Shown here in pieces: positions 46,077 to 55,100 of a stretch of 64,000 nucleotides of DNA. The translations under genes were made by a program, and so were the position numbers. Below the pieces are notes generated by a model, which saw nothing but the letters and a program-made list of their open reading frames with translations, was not told the DNA's origin and made no database searches. Origin of the DNA: Lysobacter sp. K5869 (GTDB taxonomy: Bacteria > Pseudomonadota > Gammaproteobacteria > Xanthomonadales > Xanthomonadaceae); assembly GCF_018847975.1 (NCBI RefSeq), contig NZ_CP072597.1:2767001-2831000 (forward strand), written 5' to 3'. Numbering within the stretch: the first letter of the stretch is position 1; each line of letters starts with the position of its first letter.

Positions 46077-48473
46077 ATGAAATTCAGCGAAAACTGGCTC
46101 CGCCAGCACGTCCCGACCGCCGCCACGCGCGATGAGCTCGCCGCGACCCTGACCGCGATCGGGCTGGAAGTGGAAGAAGTGACCGCGCTCGGCGCGGCGC
46201 TCGACGGTGTCGTCGTCGCCCGCATCGTCAGCGCCGAGCGCCATCCGGAGGCCGACCGCCTGCAGGTGTGCTCGGTCGATACCGGCCACGGCACCGTGCA
46301 GGTCGTGTGCGGCGCGCCGAACGCGCGCGCCGGCCTGATCGCGCCGCTGGCCACGGTCGGCGCGAACCTGCCCGGCGGCATCGCGATCAAGGCGGCCAAG
46401 CTGCGCGGCGTGGAATCGTTCGGCATGCTGTGCTCGGCCAAGGAACTCGGCATCGACGCCGACGCCTCCGGCCTGCTGGAACTGCCGGCCGACGCGCCGG
46501 TCGGCCAGCCGCTGGCGCAGTACCTCGGCCTGCCCGACGCCAGCATCGAAATCAAACTGACCCCGAACCGCGCCGACTGCTTCAGCGTGCGCGGCATCGC
46601 CTTCGACGTCGCCGCCGCCACCGGCAGCGCGGTGACGCCGCTGGCGATCGAGCCGGTGCCGGCGACGATCGACGCGGCGCTGACGGTCGAACTCGACGCC
46701 GGCGCGGACGTGCCGCGCTACTGCGGCCGGGTCATCGAAGGCGTCGACGCGACCGCGCCGACGCCGGTGTGGATGGCCGAGCGCCTGCGCCGCAGCGGCG
46801 TGCGCCCGGTGTCGTTCCTGGTCGACGTGACCCAGTACGTGATGCTCGAAATCGGCCAGCCGATGCACGCCTTCGACCGCGACACCCTGGCCGGGCCGGT
46901 CGGCGCGCGCCGCGCGCGCAAGGGCGAGGCGACCAAGCTGCTCAACGCCCAGGACGTAACGCTCGACGAGCAGTTCATCGTCATCACCGACGGCGCCGGC
47001 GCCGCCCAGCGCGTGGTCGCGCTCGGCGGGGTGATGGGCGGCTACGACAGCCGCGTCACCGACGCCACCCGCAACGTGTTCCTGGAGGCCGCGCACTTCG
47101 CCCCGGCCGCGATCATCGGTCGCGGCCGCAAGCTCGGCCTGCACACCGACGCTGGCCACCGCTTCGAGCGCGGCGTCGATCCGGAACTGCCGCGCACCGC
47201 GATCGAATACGCGACCCGGCTGATCCTCGACATCGCCGGCGGCGCGCCCGGCCCGCTGACCGAATCGGCGCTGCCCGAGCACCTGCCGCATCCGCGCCCG
47301 GTGACGCTGCGCCGCGCGCGGCTGGCGCGCGTGCTCGGCATGAGCGTCGCCGACGCCGAAGTCGAACGCATCCTCAAAGCGCTGGGCCTGAAGGTCGAGG
47401 CCAGCGACGACGGCTGGCGCGTGACCCCGCCGAGCCGCCGCTTCGACATCGCCATCGAAGAAGACCTGATCGAGGAAATCGCCCGCATCCACGGCTACGA
47501 CGCGATCCCGACCACGTTGCCGGGCGGCGCCTCGCGCCTGATCGCGCCGACCGAGACCCGCGTCGACGCGCTCACCGTGCGCCGGCAGATGGCCGCGCGC
47601 GACTACCTGGAAGCGGTCAACTACGCCTTCGTCGACGCCGCGTGGCTGGAACTGTGGCAGGCGGGCGAGGGCGCGGTGGCGCTGGCCAATCCGCTCAGCG
47701 CCGAACTCGGGGTGATGCGCACCATGCTGCTGCCGGGGCTGGTCGCCGCGCTCGCGCGCAACGCCGCGCGCCAGCAGGGGCGGGTGCGCCTGTTCGAGCT
47801 CGGCAACGTGTTCCATGCGGTGTCCGGCGAAGCGCCGCGCGAGACCCCGCGCATCGCCGCCGCGGTCTGCGGCAGCGCCGGCGCCGAGCAGTGGAGCCGG
47901 GCGGCGCAGCCGGTCGGCTTCCACGACCTGCGCGGCGATCTCGACAGCCTCGCCGCGGCCGCCGCCGCGCGCCTGGAGTACCGCCCGACGGCGCCGTCGT
48001 GGGCGCACCCGGGCCGCAGCGCCGATGTCTGGCGTGTGGACGGCGGACGCGAGCTGCGCCTGGGCTGGATCGGCCAGTTGCACCCGCGCCTGCAGCGCGC
48101 GCTGGACCTGGACGGCGAGGTCATCGCGTTCGAGCTGGATCTGGCCGGGCTGACCGAGCGGGCCGTGGCCAAGGCCGGTGCACAGTCCAAGTACCCGTCC
48201 GTGCGCCGCGATCGCGCGTTCATCGTCGCCGATTCGGTGCCGTGGGCGGCCATTCAGGCGACCGTTCAGGCCGCCGCCGGCGCCAGCCTGCGTGAGCTGG
48301 TGCTGTTCGACCGCTACCAGGGCAAGGGCGTGGAAACCGGATTCAAGAGTCTCGCTATGGGCTTGATTCTGCAGGATGAATCGCGCACCCTGACCGACCG
48401 GGACGTGGATGCCGTGGTGGCCGAAGTGACCGCCGCGGTGGAACGCGAACACGGCGCCAAGCTGCGCGGCTGA
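46077..48473 (+). CDS. pheT: Phenylalanyl-tRNA synthetase beta subunit
   Basis: A 798-residue beta subunit. Domain order: N-terminal MKFSENWLRQHVP, an OB-fold tRNA-binding domain around residues 40-150 (RIVSAERHPEADRLQVCSVD), B3/B4 editing domain near 210-380 with DVTQYVMLEIGQPMHAFD, B5 domain near 400-475, and a C-terminal FDX-ACB anticodon-binding domain (SKYPSVRRDRAFIVADSVPW). It edits Tyr-tRNA-Phe and binds the tRNA. The start at 46077 matches the family N-terminus. Confidence 0.97.
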   Translation: MKFSENWLRQHVPTAATRDELAATLTAIGLEVEEVTALGAALDGVVVARIVSAERHPEADRLQVCSVDTGHGTVQVVCGAPNARAGLIAPLATVGANLPGGIAIKAAKLRGVESFGMLCSAKELGIDADASGLLELPADAPVGQPLAQYLGLPDASIEIKLTPNRADCFSVRGIAFDVAAATGSAVTPLAIEPVPATIDAALTVELDAGADVPRYCGRVIEGVDATAPTPVWMAERLRRSGVRPVSFLVDVTQYVMLEIGQPMHAFDRDTLAGPVGARRARKGEATKLLNAQDVTLDEQFIVITDGAGAAQRVVALGGVMGGYDSRVTDATRNVFLEAAHFAPAAIIGRGRKLGLHTDAGHRFERGVDPELPRTAIEYATRLILDIAGGAPGPLTESALPEHLPHPRPVTLRRARLARVLGMSVADAEVERILKALGLKVEASDDGWRVTPPSRRFDIAIEEDLIEEIARIHGYDAIPTTLPGGASRLIAPTETRVDALTVRRQMAARDYLEAVNYAFVDAAWLELWQAGEGAVALANPLSAELGVMRTMLLPGLVAALARNAARQQGRVRLFELGNVFHAVSGEAPRETPRIAAAVCGSAGAEQWSRAAQPVGFHDLRGDLDSLAAAAAARLEYRPTAPSWAHPGRSADVWRVDGGRELRLGWIGQLHPRLQRALDLDGEVIAFELDLAGLTERAVAKAGAQSKYPSVRRDRAFIVADSVPWAAIQATVQAAAGASLRELVLFDRYQGKGVETGFKSLAMGLILQDESRTLTDRDVDAVVAEVTAAVEREHGAKLRG

Positions 48474-48518
48474 CGCCTCGCGCGACCGTCACGGTCCGGA
48501 CGTTATTCAGAGGTCACC

Positions 48519-48833
48519 ATGGCACTTACCAAAGCGGAAATGGCGGAGCGGTTGTTCGACGAAGTCGGACTGAACAAGCGCGAAGCCAAGGAGTTCGTCG
48601 ACGCGTTCTTCGATGCGTTGCGCGAGGCGTTGGAGCAGGGGCGTCAGGTCAAGCTGTCGGGTTTCGGCAACTTCGATCTGCGCCGCAAGAACCAGCGCCC
48701 GGGCCGCAATCCGAAGACCGGCGAAGAGATCCCGATTTCCGCGCGCACGGTGGTGACCTTCCGTCCGGGCCAGAAGCTCAAGGAACGGGTCGAGGCGTAC
48801 AGCGGAGGCGAACATGCTGGATCCGGGCAGTAA
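48519..48833 (+). CDS. ihfA: Integration host factor subunit alpha
   Basis: A 104-residue DNA-bending protein of the HU/IHF family, with [23 protein letters not shown] and the DNA-intercalating arm region [28 protein letters not shown] containing the conserved Pro. In E. coli ihfA is also directly downstream of pheT. The last 20 bp overlap the following merR-like gene. Confidence 0.97.
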   Translation: MALTKAEMAERLFDEVGLNKREAKEFVDAFFDALREALEQGRQVKLSGFGNFDLRRKNQRPGRNPKTGEEIPISARTVVTFRPGQKLKERVEAYSGGEHAGSGQ

Positions 48834-49170
48834 CCGCGAACTTCCGCCGATTCCGGCCAAGCGCTACTTCACCATCGGTGAGGTCAGCGAGCTGTGCGAC
48901 GTCAAGCCGCACGTGCTGCGTTACTGGGAGACCGAGTTTCCCACCCTCAACCCGGTCAAGCGCCGCGGCAACCGTCGCTACTACCAGCGCCACGAAGTGC
49001 TGATGGTGCGGCAGATCCGCGGCTTGCTGTACGAACAGGGCTACACCATCGGCGGCGCGCGCCTGCGTCTGGAGGGCGAAGCGGCGAAGGACGAATCGGC
49101 GCTGTCCTCGCAGATCGTCAAGCAGGTGCGGATGGAACTGGAAGAAGTGCTGCAGCTGCTGCGGCGCTGA
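48814..49170 (+). CDS. MerR family transcriptional regulator, no ligand domain
   Basis: A 118-residue protein with a MerR winged helix-turn-helix ([22 protein letters not shown], then [27 protein letters not shown]) and a short C-terminal coiled coil. There is no cysteine-containing or drug-binding sensory domain; Cys36 belongs to the DNA-binding part. The gene starts inside ihfA (20 bp overlap), an arrangement conserved in Xanthomonadales and pseudomonads, and precedes tRNA-Pro. Regulatory target is unknown. Confidence 0.88.
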   Translation: MLDPGSNRELPPIPAKRYFTIGEVSELCDVKPHVLRYWETEFPTLNPVKRRGNRRYYQRHEVLMVRQIRGLLYEQGYTIGGARLRLEGEAAKDESALSSQIVKQVRMELEEVLQLLRR

Positions 49171-49301
49171 AGTCGGAACGGGACATCGGCGATCGCTCCG
49201 AACTCGGCGATCCCTCAGTTCCCCAATCCCGATTCCCCATTCCCTGCTTCTAACCGCTATACTTGCCGCCCGCTCGCACGAGCGGACATCGCAATTCACG
49301 T

Positions 49302-49378
49302 CGGGGCGTAGCGCAGCCTGGTAGCGCATCTGCCTGGGGGGCAGAGGGTCGTCGGTTCAAATCCGGCCGTCCCGACCA
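49302..49378 (+). tRNA. tRNA-Pro (GGG)
   Basis: A 77-base cloverleaf with acceptor arms cggggcg and cgtcccg (one G-T pair), D-arm gcgcagcctggtagcgc, anticodon stem tctgc/gcaga around ctggggg (anticodon GGG), T-arm cggttcaaatccg, discriminator A and encoded CCA. A likely -10 (tatact) stands at 49258-49263. Confidence 0.96.
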
Positions 49379-49398
49379 CTTGCGAAGTCGCGGTACCG

Positions 49399-49426
49399 AA
49401 GCCCTGGCGAAAGCCGGGGTTTTTCG
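49399..49426 (+). terminator. Rho-independent terminator after tRNA-Pro
   Basis: gccctggc and gccggggt arms around a GAAA loop with one wobble pair, followed by ttttt, about 20 bp after the tRNA end. Confidence 0.75.
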
Positions 49427-49671
49427 TTTTCGGGGTTTGCGTCGCGTCGCCGACGTTCGCGAATGCGTCATCGCATTGGCGGCTGTCGCCGCAGGTCTCG
49501 CGGGGCGGCGTTCCGGCCCGCCGCTGCCCGCTCCGGCGCAGCGAAAACCTCGCGGCTTCCGCGCCGCATCGCAGCCTCTGCGAACCCCTCGCGCGATCAT
49601 GACGGACAGGGCCGACGGCCGTGTCCCCGAACCGGCGGGGCTGGATGCCGGCGCTGCGAGGAAGCCTTCCC

Positions 49672-49863
49672 ATGACCCCGACGCCGCTGGAACGCACCGG
49701 CGAATTCGAGCGCACCGACAACGGCTGGGTGCTCAAGTTCTGGATCCGCGAGGACGCCGGCCTGCGCCTGCGCCACGAAGTGTTCGACGACACCCCGGCG
49801 CTGCTGCGCCGGATCTACGAAGTGTTCGGGCGGGCGGGACCCGAGGCCAAGGCGGCAGGCTGA
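49672..49863 (+). CDS. Small hypothetical protein
   Basis: A 63-residue acidic and aromatic protein, MTPTPLERTGEFERTDNGWV and continuing with LRLRHEVFDDTPALLRRIYEVFG. The composition and amphipathic character suggest a real small cytoplasmic protein, and the start has gaggaag about 10 bp upstream. It has no recognisable domain. The 293 bp between tRNA-Pro and this start holds only the tRNA terminator. Confidence 0.55.
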   Translation: MTPTPLERTGEFERTDNGWVLKFWIREDAGLRLRHEVFDDTPALLRRIYEVFGRAGPEAKAAG

Positions 49864-50002
49864 CCGGCGAGGCGACGCGGTCGGGCGGGGCGGGCTCGGG
49901 CGGCCCGGAGCCGCGAGGGCGGGAAAGCCGCCGGCTTGAGCTTCCCCGCACGGGGCCGGCGAGCTGCGGTGTTTTGTCGCGGATCCGGGGTCTTGCGAAT
50001 AA

Positions 50003-50017
50003 TTGAACGACGTTCAA
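50003..50017. promoter_or_regulatory. Palindromic operator upstream of the TetR gene
   Basis: ttgaacgacgttcaa, a perfect 7-bp inverted repeat around one base, 31 bp before the tetR start in an AT-richer patch. A further gttca half-site lies near 50029. Size and place fit an autoregulatory TetR-family operator overlapping the promoter. Confidence 0.7.
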
Positions 50018-50048
50018 AAATGATCGTAGTTCAGTCAGGCGCCCTGCC

Positions 50049-50705
50049 ATGCCCGCTTCCCCGACCGCCTCCGCCCCCACGCCCGGCCGCCGCGAACGCA
50101 AGCGCGGCCAGACCCTCGACCATCTCGCCGCCACCGCGTTCGCCCTGTTCGAGGCGCAGGGCTTCGAGGCGGTGACCATGGAGCAGGTGGCCGCCGCCGC
50201 CGATGTCGCCAAAGGCACGCTCTACAACCATTTCCCGCTCAAGGAAGCGCTGCTGGCGCACCAGTTCCATGCCGAAATCGCGCAGGCGATGGGCGCGGAC
50301 CTGACCGCGAGCCTGAGCGCGCCGGAAGGCTTTACCGCGCGGCTGTCGGGCTGGCTGGAGGCGTCGGCGCGCTGGTGTGTGGGCCGTCGCGCGTACTTGC
50401 CGCATTACCTGCGTTACCGCTTCCTCAGCCTCCACCCGGGCGACCGCGCCGGCGACGGATCGCGCAGCGGCATGGAGCGCTTGTTCGAGGCGCTGATCGA
50501 CGCCGGCCAGCGCGACGGCGAATTGCGCGCGGACCTGCCGGCCGCGCATCTGGCGGCGCTGTTGCAGCATCTCTACCTCGGCGCGCTGATGCGCTGGGTC
50601 GCGCTGCCGGCGCAAGACGGCGACAGCGCGCGCCTGGATCACGAGTTCGCCGCCATCGTCGAGCTGTTCGTGCACGGCGCCGGCCGCGCCCGGAACGGCG
50701 CGTGA
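50049..50705 (+). CDS. TetR/AcrR family transcriptional regulator
   Basis: A 218-residue repressor. The helix-turn-helix is in the N-terminal part: AATAFALFEAQGFEAVTMEQ, then AAAADVAKGTLYNHFPLKEALL, a clear TetR signature. The C-terminal helical ligand domain is not informative about the inducer. The start follows ttcagtcaggc. The next gene's GTG overlaps this stop (GTGA), so regulator and target are translationally coupled, and the palindrome at 50003-50017 is the probable operator. Confidence 0.93.
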   Translation: MPASPTASAPTPGRRERKRGQTLDHLAATAFALFEAQGFEAVTMEQVAAAADVAKGTLYNHFPLKEALLAHQFHAEIAQAMGADLTASLSAPEGFTARLSGWLEASARWCVGRRAYLPHYLRYRFLSLHPGDRAGDGSRSGMERLFEALIDAGQRDGELRADLPAAHLAALLQHLYLGALMRWVALPAQDGDSARLDHEFAAIVELFVHGAGRARNGA

Positions 50706-53251
50706 GCGCGCTGCTGGATTGGCCCGCCGCCGCGCGCGCCGGCGCCGCACAGGCCGGCGGCAAGGGCTGGCAGCTCGCGCGCATGGCCGCGCTCGGTGTG
50801 CACGTGCCCGACGGCTTCGTGATCGCCGCCGACGCCAGCCGCGACCGCGCGCGCGGCGCGCAGGCGGCGGCGACGCTGCGCGCGGAACTCGCGGCCGAAC
50901 TGCTGCGCCGCGGCTGGGGCGAGCGCGCGCTGGCGGTGCGTTCCTCGGCGCCGCACGAGGATTCCGAGCGCGCTTCGTTCGCCGGCATCCACCGTTCCTG
51001 CCTCAACGTGCGCGGCTTGGACGCCTTGCTGGACGCGCTGGTCGAGGTGTGGGATTCGGCGCACGAACCCGCCGCCGCGGCGTATCGCCAACGTTTCGGC
51101 GTCGCCGCCGACGACACCGCGATGGCGGTCGTGGTGATGCCGCTGCTGGCGGCGACGGCTTCGGGCGTAGCGTTCACCTGCGATCCGCTCGAAGGCCGCG
51201 ACGACCGTTTGCTGATCAACGCGCATTGGGGCTTGGGCGAGGCGTTGGTCGGCGGTCAGGCCGACGCGGACGAATACCGGCTGCGCCTGCGTCCGATCGA
51301 GCGCACGCCGGAGCTGATCGAACAGCGCATCGGCGCCAAGCGCCGCTACAGCCGCGAACGCGACGGCGGCGGCACCGAGTTGGCCGACACGCCGGCCGCG
51401 CGCGCCGATGCCGCGGTGCTGCAACCGGCGCAGGCCGAGCGGGTGGCGGCGCTGGCGCTCGACGCCGCGCGCGCGCTCGACTTCGCCCGGCCGCGTTACG
51501 ACATCGAGTGGGTGTGGGACGGCGCTCAGGTGTGGATCGTGCAGGCGCGGCCGGTCACCGCCGCGGCGCGCCACACCTACCCGGCGCTGCGCGCGCAACC
51601 GCGCTGGTGGACGCGCGGCAACACCCGCGAGATCCTGCCCGAACCGTTGTCGGCGCTGGATTGGTCGATGTATTCCATCGCCGCCGAACGCATGCTCGGT
51701 CTGGGCTACCGGCTGGGCGGTTATCGATCGCTCGACGGCGTGCCGCACGCGGCCTTGCATCACGGGCGCGTGTATCTGGACGCGTCGCTGATCCAGTGGG
51801 AAGGCTGCGACGCCTACGGCATCGCGCCGGCGGCGATGAACGAATTGCTCGGCGGGCGTCAGCCGGCGATCGCGGCACCGCCCCCAACGCTGCGCCAACG
51901 CGCCGCGCGCGGCGTTCGTCTGCTGCGTTATCTGGCGCGCTCGCCGCGCTATCGCCGCGACGCGTTCGCGCAATTGCGGCAATGGCGCGAACGCACGGCG
52001 CAGTGGCGCGCGCAACCGCTGGATCAAGGCAATCGCGCGCTCGCTGCGTTGTTGCGCGAACGCAGCGCGCAGGTGCGCGGCGCCGACGCGCTGTTTTTCC
52101 TGCAAGGCTCGGCCGGCGGTAGCCTCAGCGGCTTGGTCGGAATGATCGAGAAAATCCGCCCGGGCGAAGGCCACGCCTTGGCCGCGGCGCTGATGGCCGG
52201 CGGCGAGCCCAGCGTGACCGCGCAGCAAGGCTACGACCTGATCGAACTGGCGGGACTCGCGGCGAAGGACGAAGCGGCGCAGCGCTGGTTGCGCGACCCC
52301 GCGCGCGAGGATGCGGCTTGGCGCGAGCGGCTGCCCATGGGCTGTTTCCGCCATGCGTTCGAGGCGTTCCTGGAACGCTACGGGCATCGCGCCATCGCCG
52401 AGAGCTATCTGCGCCAGCCGCGCTGGCGCGAGGAGCCGGGGTATTTGTTCGATCTGGCGTTGTCGCTGCAAGGACGCGATGCCGCGGCGCTGCGCTTGCG
52501 CCAAGCCGAAGCGTCGGCGCAAGCCTGGGCGATCCTCGGCGCGGCCGCTCCGGCGTGGCAGCGGCCGTTGTTGCGCAAGCTGCTCGCCGACGCGATCCGC
52601 GACGGCAATCAGCGCGAAGCTGCGCGCAGCGCGCTGATGGCCTGTTTCGAGGGTTTGCGGCGCCTCGCGCTGCGCTTGGGCGAGCGCTTGCGGCAGCTTG
52701 GCGCTTTGGATTGCGCGACCGACGTGTTCGAGTTGGCGGTCGAGGAGATCGCCGCCGCGGCCGAGGGCGCGCTGGCGCCCGCGCATGCGCGCGAACGCGC
52801 GCGCGAGCGGCTGCGCACGCGCGAGCGTCAGGCCGGCGAGCGCGAGCCGGACGTGATCGCCGAATACGCCGATGCCGCGCACATCGCATCGATGCGCGAG
52901 GCCGACGAAGCTGCGCCGACGACGGACGCGGGCTGGCGCGGCACGCCGGTGGGTGCGGGCCGCGCACGCGGCCGGGTGCGGATCGTGCGCGATCCGCGCG
53001 ACGGCGTCGCGCTGGCGGCGGGCGAGGTGTTGGTCGCGCAGAGCACCGATCCGGCGTGGACGCCGCTGTTCCTGCAAGCCGGCGCGTTGGTGCTGGAAAC
53101 CGGCGGGTTCCTGTCGCACGGCGCGATCGTCGCGCGCGAGTTCGGGATCGCGGCGGTGGCGAATCTGCCGGGAATTCTGGCGCAGTTGCGCGACGGCGAG
53201 CTGGTCGAGGTCGACGGGTTCCGCGGCACGGTGCGGCGGGTGGCGGAATGA
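50702..53251 (+). CDS. PEP/pyruvate-binding enzyme, rifampicin phosphotransferase-like
   Basis: An 849-residue three-part enzyme starting with GTG at 50702. The N-terminal third is a PPDK/PEP synthase nucleotide-binding domain (AGGKGWQLARMAALGVHVPDG, AVRSSAPHEDSERASFAGIH, NAHWGLGEALVGGQADADEY). The middle 400 residues are divergent. The C-terminal 80 residues are the swivelling phosphohistidine domain with the phospho-accepting His806 in TGGFLSHGAIVAREFG. There is no PEP-binding TIM barrel, so this is not a true PEP synthase; length and architecture fit rifampicin phosphotransferases, which inactivate the drug with the ATP beta-phosphate. The substrate here could be another polyketide or natural product. 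Coupled to a TetR gene. Confidence 0.75.
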   Translation: MSALLDWPAAARAGAAQAGGKGWQLARMAALGVHVPDGFVIAADASRDRARGAQAAATLRAELAAELLRRGWGERALAVRSSAPHEDSERASFAGIHRSCLNVRGLDALLDALVEVWDSAHEPAAAAYRQRFGVAADDTAMAVVVMPLLAATASGVAFTCDPLEGRDDRLLINAHWGLGEALVGGQADADEYRLRLRPIERTPELIEQRIGAKRRYSRERDGGGTELADTPAARADAAVLQPAQAERVAALALDAARALDFARPRYDIEWVWDGAQVWIVQARPVTAAARHTYPALRAQPRWWTRGNTREILPEPLSALDWSMYSIAAERMLGLGYRLGGYRSLDGVPHAALHHGRVYLDASLIQWEGCDAYGIAPAAMNELLGGRQPAIAAPPPTLRQRAARGVRLLRYLARSPRYRRDAFAQLRQWRERTAQWRAQPLDQGNRALAALLRERSAQVRGADALFFLQGSAGGSLSGLVGMIEKIRPGEGHALAAALMAGGEPSVTAQQGYDLIELAGLAAKDEAAQRWLRDPAREDAAWRERLPMGCFRHAFEAFLERYGHRAIAESYLRQPRWREEPGYLFDLALSLQGRDAAALRLRQAEASAQAWAILGAAAPAWQRPLLRKLLADAIRDGNQREAARSALMACFEGLRRLALRLGERLRQLGALDCATDVFELAVEEIAAAAEGALAPAHARERARERLRTRERQAGEREPDVIAEYADAAHIASMREADEAAPTTDAGWRGTPVGAGRARGRVRIVRDPRDGVALAAGEVLVAQSTDPAWTPLFLQAGALVLETGGFLSHGAIVAREFGIAAVANLPGILAQLRDGELVEVDGFRGTVRRVAE

Positions 53252-53276
53252 GCGCGCGCCGCGGTTGAGCTAAAGA

Positions 53277-53329
53277 CATCGGGGCCGAGCCTCTCCCGCG
53301 CTCGCGCGGGAAGGGCTTCGGCCCCGATG
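53277..53329. terminator. Bidirectional terminator between convergent genes
   Basis: A long stem: catcggggccga with tcggccccgatg outside and cccgcgc with gcgcggg inside, placed between the PEP-binding enzyme (plus) and the TraB-like gene (minus). Confidence 0.75.
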
Positions 53330-53361
53330 CTCGCTGTTCGGATCGCCGGAAAACCGCGCGA

Positions 53362-54372
53362 TCAAGGATCCTCGACGGTGTACCCCGCCGCGCGCAGCTT
53401 ATCCAGCAAGCCGCCGTTCTCGAGCAAATCCGCCACCGGCAGCGACGCGAACGTGCTGTTGTTCTTGGCGATGGCCTCTTGCGCGCGCGCGAGCCAGTGG
53501 GCGGTCACGCGCTGGCGCAGGTCGCCGAGGTTGAGGCGCTTGGCCACGCCGGTCGCGGCCAGCGCGTCCAGGCAGGTGCGGTACTGATCGCCCTGCGGCA
53601 GCGTGCGCAAGGTCGCGATGTCGCCGACCGCCCAGGCGTTGCCGCGCGCGCGCATCGCTTCCAGGTCGGTTTCGATGCGCGAGAGCGTCTTGGAAAAACA
53701 CTCGCGGTCGTCCATCGCGCTGTCGGCGAATTCCTTCAGCGTGGCCTTGGGATCGTCGATCTTCAGCGTCACCCGCGCCTGCGTGACCGGCACGCCGTGT
53801 TGCTTGGCGGCCTTTTCGATCACCGGTTGGACCACGCCCTTGAGCGACATTCCCGATTGCTTGATCGCCGCTTCGTAGAGTTCCTGCGCGGCGAAGATCG
53901 GCCGCCATTTCTCCACGCCGCCGTCGCGGCCGATGTAGCGCGCCTTGAGCGTCGACCAGCGCGCGTACAGATCGGCGGGCACCACTTCGTCGAGGGTCTT
54001 GCCGTCCGGATTCTTGCGCGCCTTCAGCGCGGTGGGAATCAGCAGCATCGTGCGGAACATGCCCAACTCGGTGCCGAGGCTGACCGACGGCGGGGCGATG
54101 ACTTCCTGCGAATCGGCGATGGTCGCCTCGACCTGGCGCGACAGCCAGGTCATGTCCTTGGGCAGCGGGCTGACCGTGCCGAGGATCCACAGCACATGGC
54201 CGCCACGCATCACTTTCCACAGGCCGGGGCCGGGTTGTTCGCCGGTGACCACGAGGGTGTCGAAATCGCGGATGTCGCCGGCGGGCGGGGTCGCTGCGGC
54301 GGGCGGCGCGGTCTGCGCCGCGGCCGTCGGCAACAGCGCCAGCAAGGCGAGGGCGGTGAGGGCGCGGCGCAT
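53362..54372 (-). CDS. TraB/GumN family secreted protein
   Basis: A 336-residue protein starting MRRALTALALLALLPTAAAQ, a signal peptide. The mature part matches the TraB/GumN family (VMRGGHVLWILGTVSPLPKDMTW, the GTxH-like start motif although His is replaced by Ser-Pro here, and a C-terminal LLDKLRAAGYTVEDP, which is the usual family ending). Members are thought to be metal-dependent hydrolases or peptidases of the envelope, but the function is not established. The altered first motif (GTVS for GTIH) would remove a metal-ligand candidate, so activity is uncertain. Confidence 0.82.
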   Translation of the reverse strand: MRRALTALALLALLPTAAAQTAPPAAATPPAGDIRDFDTLVVTGEQPGPGLWKVMRGGHVLWILGTVSPLPKDMTWLSRQVEATIADSQEVIAPPSVSLGTELGMFRTMLLIPTALKARKNPDGKTLDEVVPADLYARWSTLKARYIGRDGGVEKWRPIFAAQELYEAAIKQSGMSLKGVVQPVIEKAAKQHGVPVTQARVTLKIDDPKATLKEFADSAMDDRECFSKTLSRIETDLEAMRARGNAWAVGDIATLRTLPQGDQYRTCLDALAATGVAKRLNLGDLRQRVTAHWLARAQEAIAKNNSTFASLPVADLLENGGLLDKLRAAGYTVEDP

Positions 54373-54698
54373 CCTTGGCGTTCCTGAGGTGGGGGAGGAG
54401 GAGCGTGGCGGATCGTAGCCGGTCCGGGGCGTCGCCGGTATGCGCCATCTGTAACGGGGTCTAACGGGCCGTGGCGTTTGCGCGGTGCCGGCTTGGCGAT
54501 TTCGCGATGTCGCTTGGTTTGCAAATGAGAACCATTGGCAACTAGACTGGGCGGGCCGGCGCATCCGGCGCGGGCGTTCCGGCTCGCGTCGGGGGATTCG
54601 CCGCGATCGGCAGGCCGCTGCCGGCGCCTTCCGATCGGCAGGTTCCACCCGCTCCGGCCCGGCCCGTCGCCGGCCGCTTTCACGACCCGAAGCCCGCA
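54373..54698 (+). promoter_or_regulatory. Regulatory gap with Fur-like box (54518-54540)
   Basis: ttgcaaatg and cattggcaa form an inverted repeat (eight of nine pairs) separated by five bases at 54518-54540, and the sequence caaatgagaaccatt matches the appearance of Fur boxes in gammaproteobacteria. It is 158 bp before the DUF3649 gene. The rest of the 326 bp is GC-rich with no gene recognised. Confidence 0.65.
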
Positions 54699-55088
54699 AT
54701 GACGCAAAGCTCCGCCCCTCCCGCCGCCGCCGCCGCGCGCGTCCACGCCGCTGCGCCGCCGCGCAAGCCGCGCGCGCCGCTGTCCTGGCGCTATCGCGGC
54801 GCCGTCGCGGCGCGCAGCTTCGCCGCGATCGTCGTCGGCTATTTCTTCGCCTACGCCTTCACCGCGTTCGCCAGCATGGCGCTGCCGTTCTCGCGGGTGG
54901 ACAGCGTGATCGCGGCGAGCCTGCTGAGCTTCTTCGTCTGGGCCGCGGTGGCGATGTACGCCTTCGCCGCGCGCAGCGCCTGGCGCGCGTGCTGGGCGCC
55001 GGCGGCGATCGCCGCGCTGTTGTTCTGGGCGGCCAAGCTGTGCGGCGCGCTCGCCTTGTTTCCGGGCTCGGCCCCGCCCGCGGCCTGA
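54699..55088 (+). CDS. DUF3649 domain-containing membrane protein
   Basis: A 129-residue protein with a Pro/Ala-rich N-terminus and about three hydrophobic helices (RSFAAIVVGYFFAYAFTAFA, VIAASLLSFFVWAAVAMYAF, WAPAAIAALLFWAAKL). This matches DUF3649, a family found with PepSY membrane proteins and DUF3325 in iron-uptake loci. It opens a three-gene operon behind the Fur-like box. Its role is unknown. Confidence 0.85.
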   Translation: MTQSSAPPAAAAARVHAAAPPRKPRAPLSWRYRGAVAARSFAAIVVGYFFAYAFTAFASMALPFSRVDSVIAASLLSFFVWAAVAMYAFAARSAWRACWAPAAIAALLFWAAKLCGALALFPGSAPPAA

Positions 55089-55100
55089 GGCGCTCAAGAG

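Noticed and set aside
46029..48452. A long minus-strand frame opposite pheT, and a long frame opposite thrS (40909-42684)
   Set aside because: Antisense shadows of conserved synthetase genes; no motifs.
50702..53251. Annotation as true phosphoenolpyruvate synthase
   Set aside because: The phosphohistidine domain is at the extreme C-terminus and the PEP-binding TIM barrel is absent.
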